Shown piece after piece: positions 1 to 12,948 of a stretch of DNA of 64,000 nucleotides (positions are counted from its first letter, which is position 1; each line of letters begins with the position of its first letter). The notes under the pieces are model-generated. The model was not told the origin of the DNA and made no database searches. It saw only the letters and a list, made by a program, of their open reading frames with translations. Source of the stretch: Promerops cafer (Eukaryota; Chordata; Aves; Passeriformes; Nectariniidae); the NCBI GenBank assembly GCA_013398275.1, contig VZSE01002590.1, positions 510,614-574,613 on the forward strand, in the 5' to 3' direction. The position numbers were made by a program, and so were the translations under genes.

Positions 1-1566
1 TTTTCTTCTGCTCTCTGTACGAAAACTCAGCGCACACCTCTTCTTTCTTAATGCTTGTTGATTCCTCTGAATCCTTCCTGTACCTGTACCTTTGAAATCC
101 TGTATTATGGAAGGATCTAGAGTCTTACAGTAAGTAAAAATGGATGAACTATTTCCTTCAGTGACTGCACAATAAAACAAACATACATGCTTGTTTTGGA
201 AGAAGAAGAAGAAAAGATAGTTATCATTTTTGATCTCCAATTTTAGTTGCATTTGCTTCTATTTATTGATGCAATAGGATGCTCTCAGTTTCTATGTGTA
301 CATGAGACAGTAGACTGATGTTTCCAATCATGGAATAAAGATTTTTTTTTAAAGTCACCTATAACAGATACTGACTAGAGAATATTACTGCATATCCCAG
401 TAAATGACATGCATTTTTCCCTACTGATTGACAGTACATAGGTTCTTTTCCTTCTTTATATATACATATATTTTCCTCTCTCCAAAATTATTGGGTATAT
501 GTATTTTCTATTTAGGTAAACTTCAAATCCTATTGGATTTTTTAATATACTGTGATAATACTTTATGCTTCTGTACTGTGCCGTTTCCCCTGAGATTTCT
601 CTAATCCTCAGTTGATGCATTTAACAAACTGAGTCATACAGAAAAAATAATGATGTGGGAAATACTTGCACATTATGTGAGTAGATCTTTGAATTCTACC
701 ATAGACTTACTTGCTTTCCTTAGCATACTCTGGGAAAATTTAATTACTGTGTAACAGCTGTTCAGAAGCTTGATATTTCATGTCTTAATATATTATAATA
801 GATAAACTTCATGTCTTCATTAATATAATTTTTTTTGTATTTGCAGCTTTATGGCTAATGTGGTGGATGTTTTGAGTAGACTTTCAAATGAATGGATAGA
901 GTGAACATATGGGGCTGAACTCTTTAAAAGACTGTCTTATAAATCTTAAAATATTCCTCTGTTCCTCAATTTCTTACTCCTTAGGACAGAGATTTGTTGT
1001 AAGAAAATGTGATGTTTTTAGTAAGATACAATATAAAAACAACTCCTAGTGCTGTTCAAGTGGCAGAACCCCACAGCTGTGATTCTGCTGTCAGTGTTAA
1101 TTACTTCATCATACTTCATCATTTTATACCTTTCCCTTCTTTTTGCCTATTTAGTTTTCTTCAATTAGTTCTGTGAAAATTCCCATCTCCACATACCAGC
1201 ATCTGTGTAAACTTGCTTTTTTTTGCCTTGTATTTTCTTTATATTTGGTTGCTACTACAGCTTTAGTGTTCAGTTAGACACCAGTTAGAATTTGAAGCCT
1301 TATTTTGCTAAAACACTGTAAATTAACATCCTTTGGGCCCAAAGCACTTGCCACTTCTTTAGAGACAAATTGCATGTAAAAATCAGCAACTTCAGATGAA
1401 GGAAAAAGAAGATGATGGTTCTGCATTGAATAAAATGACCACCATAATGTGGTTGATAATGTAAATGAATATATATAAAATATAATAGTTTTATGTATAT
1501 AGAATATAGATATAAAAATAATGATCAGCCATGAAATTAAGTTTTCAAACCTCAGTATTAATCTGA

Positions 1567-2178
1567 TCAGTTGTGTGATCCTAGCAGCAAAAATACAAGT
1601 TTAAAGAAGTAGAAAATGTGTTGTCTTGAATTGCTGTAACTTTGGAGGGAAACAGTGCAAGTGTACATCAGGAAAAATGCTCTGATTACCTTTTTTTTGT
1701 TCTGGTTTCCTATTCTGGTCTTATATATAATTCTGTTTTTACTCTTGTCAAGTAGAGCACGATTGGGAAGGATTATTTTCTGCCTGCTGGGATTGGGTTG
1801 GGAAGGTGGCAGTGGGGTGATGACCAGCTCCTGCCACTGCTCTGTTCCCTTGTCAGCGGGCTGGTGTGAGGGCTGAGGTCTGAGCAGGGCTTGCTCCATC
1901 AGCTCCTTTGTGACAGTACTTTGCAGCTGCTCTGGGGCACTTTGAACTGTCCTGAAGGCAGCTTGGGGTAAAAAGTCTTCAGACAGATCAATTACTTCTT
2001 GTGGAAACCTTGCAGATCTGCTGAACAGGACTCTGCTTTCTCCATGGGCACACAGCATATCCATAGTTGGAGATGCTCTTTTACATAACCCAAAGGCTAT
2101 GGACAGCTTTAAAAATACCTTTACTGTCTCTGATTTGGTAATGGAGTAGGATTGAGCTGGCCATATGCTTTGGGCCAT
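1567..2178 (-). other. Unidentified 203-codon open reading frame, antisense to ERC2
   Basis: An uninterrupted ATG-to-stop frame on the minus strand, stop TGA at 1567-1569. It is the longest open frame in the window. The first 140 or so codons lie in sequence clearly richer in G+C than the flanks. The translation is mixed and soluble-looking there, with Pro/Gln/Ser-rich stretches around residues 95-135. The last third is basic and then hydrophobic and is probably read-through into ordinary AT-rich intron. I recognise no domain, signal peptide or known family. No poly(A) signal is obvious just downstream on that strand. It could be a decayed retroelement or LTR piece, a lineage-specific antisense transcript, or chance. 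Confidence 0.2.
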
Positions 2179-5100
2179 CTAGAACCTCTGGTGTTGAAGA
2201 AAGCCTTATGGGGCAAAATAATATAACAATATAAAGCTAAAAAGTACTATTGAACCATGACTACTATTGTAATTTGAAGTAAGTAAAACACTGCTGTATT
2301 ACTTCAATTTGGAAAATATAAATTTGCATGATAGTAATAGGAAGGCGCTTGGGAAATATTTTAAATTGAGAACATTGTGCAATAGGCAGCTATCAGGAAG
2401 AAGTGTTACTCTTTTGAGACACAACCAAGCACTTTAATGGATATTGGATCTGCTTCTGGAATCCAAGAGTACTTTATCCTGTCATTATAAGATTAACAGG
2501 CTTTTTTCCAGTTACATTAGTCAAGGAAAAGATTAGTACAAATCTTACACTTTAATGAACATATTCAGCTGCAAGCAGCAACCCCCTATTTGATAATATT
2601 TTAAGGAGTTTTATATTATAGGGCAATTTTTTAACATAACATTTACTTTAATTTTTGGAATTTAAAAATATGTGATATTTTACTTTTGAAAAAATGTTCC
2701 TACTTAAAGCTTGTCCATCTACCTACTTAAAAGGAAGAAAAATAAAGTGAGTTACTGGCATTGGTTGAGGAAGCACTTTTGGGGCAGTCTCTTTCAAGTC
2801 CAAAGGCAATCTGCAATGTCAAAAGGCTGAAGCAGAATTTGTCCTTCAATGGGCTCACTTTATTATTGGAAATTCTGCTTAAACTAAGAACTGCATTTAT
2901 GTAGTATTGTGACTCTAAGGAAAATTTCCCCTCTCACTCCATAGGCTGAAACTTCAAATAGCTGCTGTAGAGCCTGTTAATTTTCAAATATTTTGGCTGA
3001 TATGATATTTAGTAAAAGACTTCTTGCTAAACATCAATAGTGCTCTCCAAAAACTATACCTCTGTATTAAATCTACTATTACTACTCAGGTAGCAATATT
3101 TTTACAGTCATGGCAGGGTAAAGTAATTTCATTTTTTCTGGCTGTTTCATTCCAAGTTAAGCATGCACACATCCACACACAGCAAAAGGAGATGTTGGGA
3201 TGTTTGTATTAATCTGTTTTGCTGAGTCACTACCAAAGCTGGCTTCATGCTCTGGGACATTCTGAGATGTTTCTGAAAAGGACCATATGGGCCAGAACAT
3301 TTAACATGAGTCTTACTCATAAAAATAAATTATGTGTAAGTAGCCATTTAGTTTTATGTTTGAACTATGCCTGTTTTTTTCTGTTTTGATTAATAGTTAC
3401 ATTACTTTTGTCTTTTGTTATCTATGTCTATAAGGCAGAAGCTAAAGTCTGAAAATGAATACTAAGTTTTGAAGCAGTCATAGATAATGCTCATGTTGGA
3501 TGAATGCTGCTCATTAAATCCCTTTTTCTTGTAATGCATTACTTGTTTAAAGTAGACTGTAATAGTACTTGGAAAATTGTTTATTAGGATTTAATTTCTT
3601 AAAATACAAAGATTTTTTTTTTTTGTAAGTAATGCAAATGATACATACCAAAGTTCTGTTTAGTTCTGTTTTCTCTCCTAGGTTTCAATTTTAAATTTAT
3701 ATCAAACTAAACTTATGTTATTGATCTACTTCAATATGAAACAAATCTCGAAGACTTCTGCCTATAGAAATTTAGAATAGACCAAAATGAACTTTTGGAG
3801 TAAAAAACCCCATTGCTACAAAATACTTATTGTCTGAGTTATTTAAAACTCAAATACAGAGAAGAGAGGGAAATACTTGCTGCTAAGTTTAAATACATGG
3901 CTTTATGGTTTCATTAGCTAGGCCCAGGAAGTCTTAGGTAATTTCTTTCTTGCAGGTTCTTAAATTCTTTTATACTTTAATGCATATCTCTGAAGGCAAA
4001 TTGTTACAGCATGGAACATTTTCTTTGATTATATAATTTTCTTGCAAGTTCCATAGTACAGTACCTTAATTTTGACAATGAAAGGAATTTTCTTTTGAAA
4101 ACTTGGGTTACTGGAGAATTTTAAAGCCTGTCTGTGGGTGAGATTTAATTTAATCCCTTGAGTGTTTAATAAGCATTCCTGAGACTGTCGCCAAAAGGTG
4201 ACAAGATTAGCACTTGAGGTTTATTGACAGGATGCCTCGTAGGAAAGACATTTATCTGTAAGGGTATTGTTTTAAAAGAAGGAATAAAGTCTGGGTTAAG
4301 CCCTGGGAATATACAGACTTTCTGAAATACAGAAAGAATAGAGCAGTTTCTTTTCGTCTTGGCACAGGGACATAGCAGTTTACAGAGGTAAGAAATAGAT
4401 GTTGACAAAACTTCCCAGTAACTAACTTCCTATCAGAAAAAAAACCAAACTTGAGGATTAAGAAGGTCTTGACAGTCCCTGCCATACACTGAATTCAGGC
4501 ATCCTCAAAAGTCATTATTCAATAATAGAATTGCATTCTTACGTAAATGCTTGTACTCAAATATATGTATGTATTGGAGAATGACAGAGGTTACCAGAGG
4601 GTTTGTTCTTCTTTCTGGATTTAAAAAAACTCAGGAGGAAAGAAATCATATCTTGTGTTCCAAGATTTTAGCATGTGAGACCTCTCAATCTCTTTGTCTC
4701 CTGTAATCTTGTTGAGAGAACTGTGTGATTAACTGGTCATAAAGTCTTGTCTGCATCAGTAGGTCTTTGCTAATCCTGTGCCCTTCCCAATGAACAAATA
4801 CTCTGTGGTACTGATTCTACTTTGGCATACCCCAGTGTGGTCCTGTTCCCATCTAAGTATTTCCTTCAGGTTTATATAGCACAAATAGAAGAATAATTAG
4901 ATCCTTTCCTCTTATTTTATCTATGGAGTATGTATTGAGTGACTTATTTTAAAGCAGTTGTGATTCAATGGGGATGTTTTTAATTTGCTGCCTGTTCTCC
5001 TTTACCTCTGAGGAAAGAATTTTGTAAATGCTGAATAATTTTAGAACATGTTTTCTTGGTTAAGGGTTGGCTCATATTTTCAATTAGTTTTAAGAGGAAG

Positions 5101-7199
5101 GAAATCGTGTAAATGCTGTGGAATTCAGATAAGCACTGTGCATAGGAAATAAGTACTTTAATTTAGGGTGCCTAGAATTGGTAGGTCAAGCTGATGATAG
5201 TAAAGGACCAGATCTTAACCTTGTTTCAAAGAACATGTAATCAATATTCACTCTCCTGTTTTATTTCCCTTTTACTTGAGAATTTGTTTTGGTGAAGCTG
5301 AAATGTGCAATTGCTTAAGTATTCCACAGGGTGTCATGATGTAGTTGTTGGAATCATTAATACTTGGATGAAGTAAAGAAAGAAACATAGTGTGCAGTCC
5401 TCTGAATGCCAGTTAATGTAATCTTAGATGTGACTAATACACATGCCATAAAATAAAAAGTTCTTAACTCATTAACACATGTATCATGTTTCTGTATCTG
5501 TATAAAATATACACACGAAGAAAAATATTGCAAGAGGTCACTCACAAGAGTAAGCTATTCTATGTCAGGTCTTCCCAAAAAGACCTTTCTATATATTCCT
5601 TAGTATTTTATAGTTTACACAGCAAGTGGAATCTTTGGCTCATAGCAGTAATCTGATATACCAAACGATGTATATATATTAAAAAAAAAAAGAGGAAAAA
5701 GGAAAAAAGGTAAAAGACTTGTATTTACCATACTATAAAGAATTTCTAATTGAATTGTGCTCCTCCCAATTTACTTTCAAATTTTATTTTAATTTTTATT
5801 TAAATTCTTTTCAAATTTAATTTTTTAAAAACACACTTTATACAGTGCACACAGCTGTACTGCGGATTTTATGACTTGTTAATTGTAGATATATATGATG
5901 TCAAAACTTCAGGATTTTTTCTCTCGCACTTGTATAATGTAGTAGGAGGAGAATTTTTACCTAGGTGTGCCCCAAATTAATGTGTATTTGATTATGGTGG
6001 TACGTTTTTGCATATGGAGATCAAATTTTTATTGACATAACTGTTGACTTCTACAGAGCTGCACCTTCATTGAATTCAAGTTTAGGTTTGTAAAGAAATC
6101 TTTAAAGTAACTGTAAAAACTCCTGCTTCTGTTAAAATCTGAGTTGCTTTAAATGGAAAGATATTGGCTATGTGAAAAAAAAAAAAAATGGTTACATTAT
6201 AAAATGAACAGGAAAACTGAATTAATTGCGGTAGCAAGAGAACGTGATCCAAAGTGAAAAATCACTGATGAAAGCAAGAATTTGAACATTTGTTGACAGT
6301 AATAATTTGTCTAACGTTGACAACGTATTTAAAACCAGTTTTGAACAAATGATACTTCATGGATTTCGGCATATTTTCTTATATTATCTCAAGTGGCATA
6401 CTAAAATAACAGACCAGTTAATTTTCTTGTTACTATTTATTTGTGCGAAGTCTTAAGTAACAAGTCTTGGGTTTGTGCCAGTTTGTGCATAATAATGAGT
6501 GGCACTGAGAGTGCAGGATGGAGGGAGGGGGATTCTTCCAACAGACAATTAATGCAATTTTGCACATCTGACATAACACACATCCCCCCTGCGTTCTGCC
6601 CAGGGGTCACAGAGCCTTACAGCCACAGAAGGGGATTGCCATGACAATCAGCAGCCGAGTGCTTTTATTCACATTTGCTTCCAAAGTCCATGTTGCTCTG
6701 TGGATCACTTTTTGTGATTTAACTCATCCTGATTTAACCACTATAAATCATGACAGTGTGCTTATAGGTACTTAAGCAATATGTTCAAATACTTTCTGGA
6801 TGCGGAACCAGATTTATTTAAAGAAGTTAAAATATGCAAAATAGAGTGGCATGCTTTAAATATTCGTGGATAAAGTGAACGGAAGTGGTTCCCCTTGAGA
6901 TTTTTTGTTTGGTTGTTTGTGGGTTTGGCCTTCTTAAGAATAAACATCCTGATCTCTGCCCAGCTGAGTTTTCTTTACAGCAGGGCATCATGGAAGAAGA
7001 GATTTTTAGATAGGCAGGTTATAATCTTTCTTCTTCCTCATTTTAAGGCTCACTCAAATTGCTTTGCCTCACCCTTTCTTTGTCCTTCTTATTGGACTAG
7101 AATAATCTAAAGGGGTAATTCCAGACATACTTTGAATTACTGAGATAATGCAGTACCTTAAACTAGAGTGATTAATATCAGAAAATATTTAAATAATAA

Positions 7200-7223
7200 A
7201 ATACCTGACTGCAGTCAGGTATT
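7200..7223. repeat. Perfect 24-nt palindrome
   Basis: The left half AATACCTGACTG at 7200-7211 is followed immediately by its exact reverse complement at 7212-7223, with no loop. Allowing one mismatch at the 7199/7224 pair, the symmetry extends to about 7195-7228. The core includes a CTGCAG centre. It lies 217 nt before the ERC2 exon at 7440. In DNA it could extrude as a cruciform, and in the pre-mRNA it could fold as a hairpin. No function is shown by the sequence. Confidence 0.9.
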
Positions 7224-7439
7224 ATATTTTTCCTTTATTTTATTAGAAAATTATACTTCTTCAGCAAAAGAAAACAAAATAGAAAGGACTGAAGTTTAAA
7301 ACTGTTGATGATATAGAGTTACAACCCTGGCAGTATACTGGGGCATGTGTATCATATGTGTGATGTGTATGCACTCAGCACACAAGTCCCTCTTAGAGCA
7401 TTATGACAAGACTGATTATTGTAATGTTTTTGTTTACAG

Positions 7440-7577
7440 ATTGAAAATCTACAGGAGCAACTTAGGGACAAAGACAAACAACTAACTAATCTAAAAGACA
7501 GAGTGAAGTCTCTGCAGACGGATTCCAGTAATACAGACACAGCACTAGCAACCTTAGAGGAAGCTCTGTCAGAAAAG
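7440..7577 (+). CDS. ERC2: ERC2 internal exon (46 codons, phase 0)
   Basis: Encodes 46 residues of the central coiled coil of ERC2 (CAST/ELKS2). This is a presynaptic active-zone scaffold that links RIM, liprin-alpha, Bassoon and Piccolo. The peptide opens IENLQEQLRDKDKQL and ends ATLEEALSEK. It is rich in Leu, Glu, Lys and Asp with heptad spacing and has no Pro. Splice sites are clear: acceptor tttacag before 7440 and donor AAG|gtaatg at 7577/7578. The exon is 138 nt and phase 0 at both ends, so it could be skipped without a frameshift. The ERC1 paralogue is nearly identical here, so the ERC2 assignment rests on the later exons. The frame joins directly to the exon at 12265. Confidence 0.96.
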
Positions 7578-10500
7578 GTAATGTTTTCTCATGAAAAGCT
7601 TGTTGTGCTGCTCTTGTGGGTGAAGTGTGTGCAGAAAATGTCCTTCTGAGTTGGCCTGACAGCTCTCCCAAAGGCTATGGGCCTTGTCAGGGAAGCAGGT
7701 GGCCCTGTTCTGGTAGGACGAGCAGGGAGTGGCTGCCAGGGGATGAACTGACCCAGGACTTGGAGGGGAAGGAGTGATGTCCTTTGAATGCTTACAGAGA
7801 AAATGGCCCAGGGCACGGGAAGATTTTGCCTTAGTCAATGAGATGAGTGGTTATTCCCTGAAAGAACTGAAAGGCATTGGCCAGCTGACTTAAAGAAGGT
7901 AGAATTTTGGGCATTTTTCTGTCTTTGTGATTTTGATGATCCTGTTCTTTTGCCCATTAAGCAGAGGCCAAGAGCAAGTGGCTGTACCAGCTGTTACCTT
8001 GGCTTGCTGTGAGCACTATTGGCTTCCTACACTTCATTTTTAAGGGAAACTGTTTCATTAAAAAAAAAAAAAAAAAGAGAATTCCTTTTATTTCCTTTAC
8101 AAAATCTATGCCTTTAATTTGAAAATACCTAGGAGAAGGGATAAATCTGGACTGTTTAAATTAGTGGCAACATTCCTACCAGTTTCAGTGAGGTCAGGTT
8201 TCTTCTTTCAGTTGACTTTGAATACGAGGTAATGCAAGTGAATTTATATACCCCAAAAATTAGTACAAGTATCCACATTTTTCAGCTCACAGATCTTAAT
8301 ATATACTACTTAAATGTGAACAGGTGAGTGTGACTAATTAAAGTAATATGTGCCATTCTGCACATTCTGTGTAATCCTATGAAGGTATTTATGACTGTAT
8401 ATGACTTGAAAATGCTGCTGTGGTGTTGGCACTGACACATACAATGTTCATGTCAGTTTTTTTATTTCTTGTGTGTTTAATTGCTTTCCTAGCATTTGCT
8501 TGGTCAACTACAGTGAAAAAAGTTGTCATTAGTATTGATTCATGTGGATAAGTATTTACTTATACACTAAAATCACACATTTCTGTAATCTTTCACTGCT
8601 AATCTGGACAGAGTGTTCATCAATTTCACAGCATATTAATAAAAAATGTCAGAAAGTACTTTTTAATCTGTTTTCTCTCCTTGTAAACTATCTTTTCGGG
8701 ATTAGTCACTTTCCCAAAATGCCCATGGGGCAGCTGAGGGGTTTTTAAAACAGTCCTTTGGGAAGCAGAGTGACCGTCACAATGGAGACTTGCATAGGAG
8801 TAGGAGGCAAGCAACACTGCAGAGTTAGGATTCAGATTAGCTTTGGAAAAATGGGGTGCTTGATCTGAGAGCATGAGCCACAATGAGGAGAAAGTGTCCA
8901 AGGTAAATGCATCTCTCTGTATGATGGTTTTGATTGATTGTTGTACAGGGAAATCACCCTCAATTTCTTTTCCGTTGTAAGTCCCTCGAAGGCCACATGA
9001 GGAAGGGCAGATTTTTTGAAGTCAAGTGTGATTTCTGGGATGCTCTTAGACACTGGAAGAAGCTAGTAGCCATCTTTTAGAAATTCCAAATGGACAATTA
9101 CACCTGGCTTTCTTCTGGCAGCTAAACACTTTGACAGTGTATTTACATGTGTTTACACATGTGCCTCTTTCCTTTCTGTGTCCAGCTTCCCAATGCCTCC
9201 TAGCTGCTCTCAGTAACTTGCTTATGCAGTAGCATTCTTAAGACCTTCAGACTTTATCCATAGTTATTAAATATTTCCCCTGGGAATACTGGTAGAAATG
9301 TGGAATAGAGGTTTGCCCAAATGGGACAAAACAGGAACCCTTAGTGAGTTTTTTCTTAACAAGTGCATCAATATAAGTACTTTTATCAATTCAATATGTA
9401 ATGCTGTCAAGAAAGGATGATGCTTTCATTTAAGAATACCTGATTTCCATTCCCATGGAAATGCATTGTTTGTGTGCTTTGTCTTTCTTCCTAGAAATTG
9501 TATCAGACCTACTTTTCAACTATGTAATTTTTTGTTTTTGCATTGTATTAATTCTTTGTCCATGCAATAGTTTTTAGAATTTAAATTTAAAAATAATGAA
9601 TAAAATTCTTCAAGACCATCATGGGGAACTCTAAATAAAATTTATTCATACAAGTTTAGCTAACCACAATTTACTGGAATTGGATTGATTTGCTTTTCTT
9701 AGCTTCTATAGGAAGAAAAGCAAATTAAAACATGATCATATGATATGAATGAATTATAAAGCTATTTTTATAAGTCCAAAACTCAAATGTTTTCCTGCAT
9801 TTTTCTTGAAAATACACAGATTAAGATTTTGGCTCTGAATTAGAAAATGTGTCTACTTGTTCTTTATGAAAATAGATTTTTCCAAGTATCTGTCTCTTGA
9901 ATTTCTTTCATATTTAGTGATTAGGTATCTTGGGAACGCTAAATGAGAAATTAATGTAGACATAATAAAACAATGTCAAATTTTCCTTTTTTAAATCTTA
10001 GTATTTTTCTGATGATATTGCTGATTTCTCCTCTTGTCAGGAATCAGAAACAAATCAACTTCAGTCACATTTGAGTTCATTTTGGAACTAAGATGCAAAA
10101 CATATTCATTCAACTATTTATGCCTAATTTCAGAGCCTCTTCTAAGCACTGAAAATTTGTAATGACAACAATAAGAATTACATTGCAATTAAAAGAAAAA
10201 AAAAGAAGTTTGAAAATCAGACTATGCAAAAGTGCTATCAGCTGCCTTGATGTTATAACAAGAAACTTTTCAAAGAATATCTCAGCTCTTGGACTGGCCC
10301 AAAGCAGCTCAAGAGGTTGCTTTCATGAAGCTGATATTTATAAAGTTGGTCCTACTGTAGCAGCATACAGCAGATAAGCAATGGAGTATGTCTGATAATG
10401 GAGCTATATGCTGGGGCAATTCAGTTCCTGCTTCTGTGATAAAGTGCAAGTAGATTAGACCTGTGAGGTCCCAGATTAGTGCATAAGGAAAGCTGCCCAA

Positions 10501-12264
10501 TGCAAACAAGACTGAAACAAGAACACATTGTTGGTATTTCTGCAAGTTAGCTGTTAATCAAGTAAAACATGGTATATTAGGGCCTTTTAACATGTTTTTG
10601 ACATTTAGCCTTGTGCAGCTGACAGATAAATTAGTCTTCTTTTGTGATTGACTGAGAAAAAAATAAACTGTTCATTAAAAAGATGAAATAGTGTTATGTT
10701 TAATTTGTTGTGGATGAAGAAATCATTTGGGTAAATAAATCTTCAGGAAGGAATTGGTAAAAAACTAATTCTGAATATAACCAGGTGGAATCTGAAGGTT
10801 TATGATTATTAAACTATTCTATTTTATGGAGGCTGGCATCTTAATATTAATATTCAAGGTATTAAGAATTTATATTGTTTTTTATTAGGAATAAACCTGA
10901 AGTTACTGAATGTGTTAAGTTTAGATTGGAAGGGTGTTAAAGATCATCACCTGGTTCCAAGCCCCTTGCTGTGGGCAGGGACACCTTCCATTAGACCAGG
11001 TTGTTACAGCCCTTGGATCTTCCTGGCCCTCCTCAGGACCCCACATCTGTGTCCTTGTGTTGGGGCCCCAGAGCTGGATCAGTTCCTCCCCAGGTGGGTG
11101 TCAGCAGGGCAGGACAGAGGTGCAGTCACCTCCCCTGACCTGCTGGCCACGCTGCTTTAGATGCAGCCCAGGATCTCAGGGGGGTTTCTGGGCTCTGAGT
11201 GCTCATGGCTGAGTCATGTTGAGCTTTTTGTCACTACACAGCCAAGTCCTCCTCCTCTGGGCTGCTCTGTCTGTTCTCTGCTGAGCCTGGAATTGCCCTG
11301 ACCCAGGTGCAGGACCTAAGTTACGTTGCTTCTACTGCCCCCTGACAGCCACCACCCAAATGATACCAGTAGTTCTGATACTCTGCTTAAAGACCTCCCT
11401 CCAACTGAAAGGCAGTTCTAGTGGTTATTTCATTGTACCCTAAGTATTTCTCTCTGATTAGTATTTGCATCCTTCAAGTATTGATGAAATGTGATTTTTG
11501 TAGAACATAATCAGAAATAACAAAACCATACTACTGTGTCTGCTTTTTCCATTTCACCTTTGAATTAATCACCCAATCAATGACTGGTGATTTTCAGCAA
11601 ACCTTGAAATAGTTATTGGAAATCAGAAAAATATGCAAAAACATGGTTGAGTTTAAATGTCTGTAGGGTTACTGTTAATTAAACAGTGAAAAATCTTCCT
11701 TTGGGTTTCTTAATTTGTATCAGGGTACTTTTTCTGTGTCTTGGACAACTGTTTTTTTGATATCTCAAAATATAATATGTGTAAACTGCAAGTTACTGAT
11801 AGCAATTGGCTGATTTCTGATTAGATCTGGAACTCTGACATCTTATTGCAAAGCACTGTAGAGTAATAACAAAATTGAAGCTGAGTAAACTGGTCATGGC
11901 CTCTGAGGAAACTATTCATGTCTTGTTTTGAACTTTTATTCAAGACTTCAATCACTTATGAATACAGGAAATACATAATTTAAGTGAATATCTTTCCACA
12001 TCTGTCACAAAACTAGACATACTCATATCAGTATAACTCTTTAATGAAGTTCCTGTACTGTGTTACTCTTATCAAGTATTTAAAACTTTGATTTTATGAT
12101 TTTGAAATCTAGAGAAATCTTGCATTGACTTTAATACCATTAACTCAATCATCCTCTGCTTCTGCAGGTTTTTTTAATAAGTGCTACATAATGCAAACAA
12201 ATTTGATTGTCTTTTCTTAAAATGATTCCCAACTTTTCCTTTTTGCCATTCTTTCCCTTGTTAG
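7578..12264 (+). other. ERC2: ERC2 intron (about 4.7 kb)
   Basis: A phase-0 intron, donor gtaatg and acceptor cccttgttag. It contains a 17-A run at 8060-8076 and a CR1 fragment at about 10921-11325. The stretch 7600-7840 is somewhat richer in G+C and open in more than one minus-strand frame, but I recognise nothing in it. The remainder is AT-rich intronic sequence in which I see no gene, structured RNA or other named repeat. Confidence 0.85.
10921..11325 (-). mobile_element. CR1 LINE fragment
   Basis: The + strand reads as the reverse complement of a CR1 3' region. It begins with the diagnostic gattggaagggtg start followed by a tract like 'gggcagggacaccttccattagaccaggttg' split across 10973-11005. 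Later it has a segment resembling the CR1 text around 'aagtcctcctcctctgggctgctc' near 11246-11270 and 'ttgccctgacccaggtgcag' near 11292-11311. The element is therefore on the minus strand, 5'-truncated and degraded. The G+C content is much higher than the flanks. The open frames on both strands here are remnants or shadows, not genes. Boundaries are approximate. Confidence 0.85.
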
Positions 12265-12405
12265 GAAAGAATAATAGAGCGTCTGAAGGAGCAAAGGGAT
12301 CGAGATGACAGAGAAAGACTTGAAGAAATTGAATCTTATAAAAAAGAAAACAAGGACCTGAAGGAGAAGGTTAATGCTTTACAAGCGGAACTGACAGAAA
12401 AAGAG
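12265..12405 (+). CDS. ERC2: ERC2 internal exon (47 codons, phase 0)
   Basis: Encodes 47 residues of the ERC2 coiled coil, opening ERIIERLKEQRDRDDRERL and ending LQAELTEKE. It is extremely charged (Glu, Lys, Arg, Asp) with Leu/Ile at heptad core positions, as expected for the ELKS/CAST rod. The acceptor follows a long pyrimidine tract (ctttcccttgttag before 12265). The donor is GAG|gtcagt at 12405/12406. It is 141 nt long and phase 0 at both ends. The reading frame continues from the exon at 7440-7577 and into 12949. From memory, mammalian proteins are almost the same here, differing by conservative changes such as the Tyr-Lys after EIES. Confidence 0.96.
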
Positions 12406-12948
12406 GTCAGTCTTTTCTTAAAAACTCTGCTCTTCTATCTGTGTCATTATGATGAAAGAAAGTGCATTAGGATTACTCTTGAATCATGTCAAGTACTGAA
12501 ATTTTGCCACTTCAGTGTTCAGCTTCAGAACTGCTGTTTTCTTAAGCATTCTTCACAGTCCTCATTTGTACATAAAATATTAATTCAGTTTTTACGTAGT
12601 TGGGCATCATAATCTCTACTTTGTCCTTTACCTAAGCTTCCACTAGGCTCAAATATTCCATTGCTGCTCCTGTTTTTGTTTGTCAGTTAGAGAATAGTTT
12701 TCAGTGTGTTTGTACCTCCAGAATATGACCTGATCTCGTCTGTATTATGAATGTTTCTGTGTTTCACTGCATGCTAGCTCCTCTGGTTCCAGCTGTATGC
12801 ACAAAATGGTGTCTTTTGCTATCAGTGCTTATCTTTGAGTCAACTCTTTTTGGGGGAGGGGGAACAGGATCCAAGTGATTGCTAAGTTGGCAATGAGCTA
12901 GTGTCCTGGTGACTAGGAATTAACTTTTTACTCTTGGTCATTTTCCAG
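12406..12948 (+). other. ERC2: Short ERC2 intron (543 nt)
   Basis: Donor gtcagt, acceptor cattttccag. At 543 nt this is by far the shortest intron in the window; the others are from several kb to over 24 kb. It separates two 141-nt phase-0 exons. I see no embedded gene or repeat. Confidence 0.95.

Larger units (their letters stand above)
1..7439 (+). other. ERC2: ERC2 intron, 5' part outside window
   Basis: This is AT-rich non-coding sequence upstream of the first visible ERC2 exon. It ends in a good acceptor, a T-rich tract followed by tttacag at 7433-7439. I looked for the preceding ERC2 coiled-coil exon and did not see it, so the intron runs off the left edge. Apart from the minus-strand open frame near 1567-2178 and the palindrome at 7200-7223, I recognise no gene, RNA or transposable element. 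Short homopolymer runs occur (for example A runs near 5681 and 6176). All other open frames here are short and show no recognisable domain. Confidence 0.75.

Noticed and set aside
8286..8323. Exon-like segment with acceptor ttttcag and donor CAG|gtgagt
   Set aside because: Both sites look good and the frame is open, but 38 nt would shift the frame of a phase-0 intron and the peptide has no ERC2 character. Likely a decoy.
10912..11212. Two overlapping + strand open frames rich in Pro, Leu and Cys
   Set aside because: They lie inside an antisense CR1 fragment and are shadows of the retrotransposon.
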